Source of the DNA: an uncultured Blautia sp.
Lineage (GTDB): Bacteria > Bacillota > Clostridia > Lachnospirales > Lachnospiraceae
Assembly: GCA_900552095.1 (NCBI GenBank)
Contig: URYM01000151.1
Coordinates: forward strand, 1-5,078
Length of the DNA: 5,078 nt
Direction of reading: 5' to 3'
In this document: positions 5,030-5,078 of the stretch, piece by piece
Layout: each line of letters starts with the position of its first letter
Numbering within the stretch: position 1 is the stretch's first letter
Notes under the pieces: model-generated
What the model saw: only the letters and a program-made list of their open reading frames with translations
Databases searched by the model: none
What the model was told of the DNA's origin: nothing
Program-made: the position numbers and the translations under genes

Positions 5030-5078
5030 CTGTCTCTTATACACATCTCCGAGCCCACGAGACCGTACTAGATCTCGT
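5030..5078 (+). other. Illumina Nextera adapter and index read-through (artefact, not genomic)
   Basis: CTGTCTCTTATACACATCT (5030-5048) is the 19-bp Tn5 mosaic end used in Nextera libraries. The next 15 bases, CCGAGCCCACGAGAC (5049-5063), complete the read-2 side adapter. CGTACTAG (5064-5071) matches a standard Nextera i7 index, and ATCTCGT (5072-5078) is the start of the P7 flow-cell sequence. The order is exactly that of a read running through a short insert. The C at 5030 could be genomic by coincidence. These bases should be trimmed and excluded from any gene model. Confidence 0.97.

Noticed and set aside
5030..5048. Tn5-type mosaic end as a natural transposon terminus
   Set aside because: It continues without a break into Illumina adapter, index and P7 sequence, so it comes from library preparation, not from a resident transposon.

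Overview
The window looks like a piece of a Firmicutes genome, most likely a gut Clostridia/Lachnospiraceae. The grounds are strong AGGAGG ribosome binding sites, sigma-A type promoters and the families present (clostridial GNAT, Nim-like flavoprotein, YkgJ and DUF2284 cysteine-cluster proteins). This is inferred from style, not from a marker gene. The right edge is not genomic: from about 5030 to 5078 it is Illumina Nextera adapter plus index, so this is the untrimmed end of a short-read contig.

Left part (1-2775): an AT-richer, compact restriction-modification locus. On the minus strand lie a type I-like N6-adenine methyltransferase M subunit (1573-356) and, 4 bases downstream, the start of a specificity (S) subunit that runs off the left edge (351-1). 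Divergently, on the plus strand, lie a small Xre/Cro-type helix-turn-helix regulator (best start 1705, not 1687) and, 3 bases later, a 274-aa PD-(D/E)XK-type protein that is probably the endonuclease. No HsdR-type motor subunit is seen. M plus separate S plus small type II-like nuclease plus controller protein is the composition of the AhdI-type (type IIH) systems, regarded as a link between type I and type II. The 131-bp region between the two operons holds two back-to-back promoters and two exactly abutting copies of a 15-bp palindromic element (1650-1679). These lie over the -35 and spacer of the regulator/nuclease promoter and form a very good candidate operator for the HTH protein. The arrangement would fit delayed or self-limited expression of the nuclease, while the methyltransferase has its own promoter.

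Right part (2776-5029): after a junction of about 137 bp the composition and codon use shift to a more GC-rich style, probably the host chromosome. A good promoter (2824-2852) leads into a three-gene operon. Its genes are a GNAT acetyltransferase fused to an FMN-binding split-barrel (Nim/pyridoxamine-phosphate-oxidase-like) domain, a YkgJ-family cysteine-cluster protein, and a DUF2284 cysteine-rich protein. The last overlaps its neighbour by ATGA and is cut by the contig end. No RNA gene, CRISPR array, insertion sequence or convincing terminator was seen. No gene-free stretch exceeds 300 bases.
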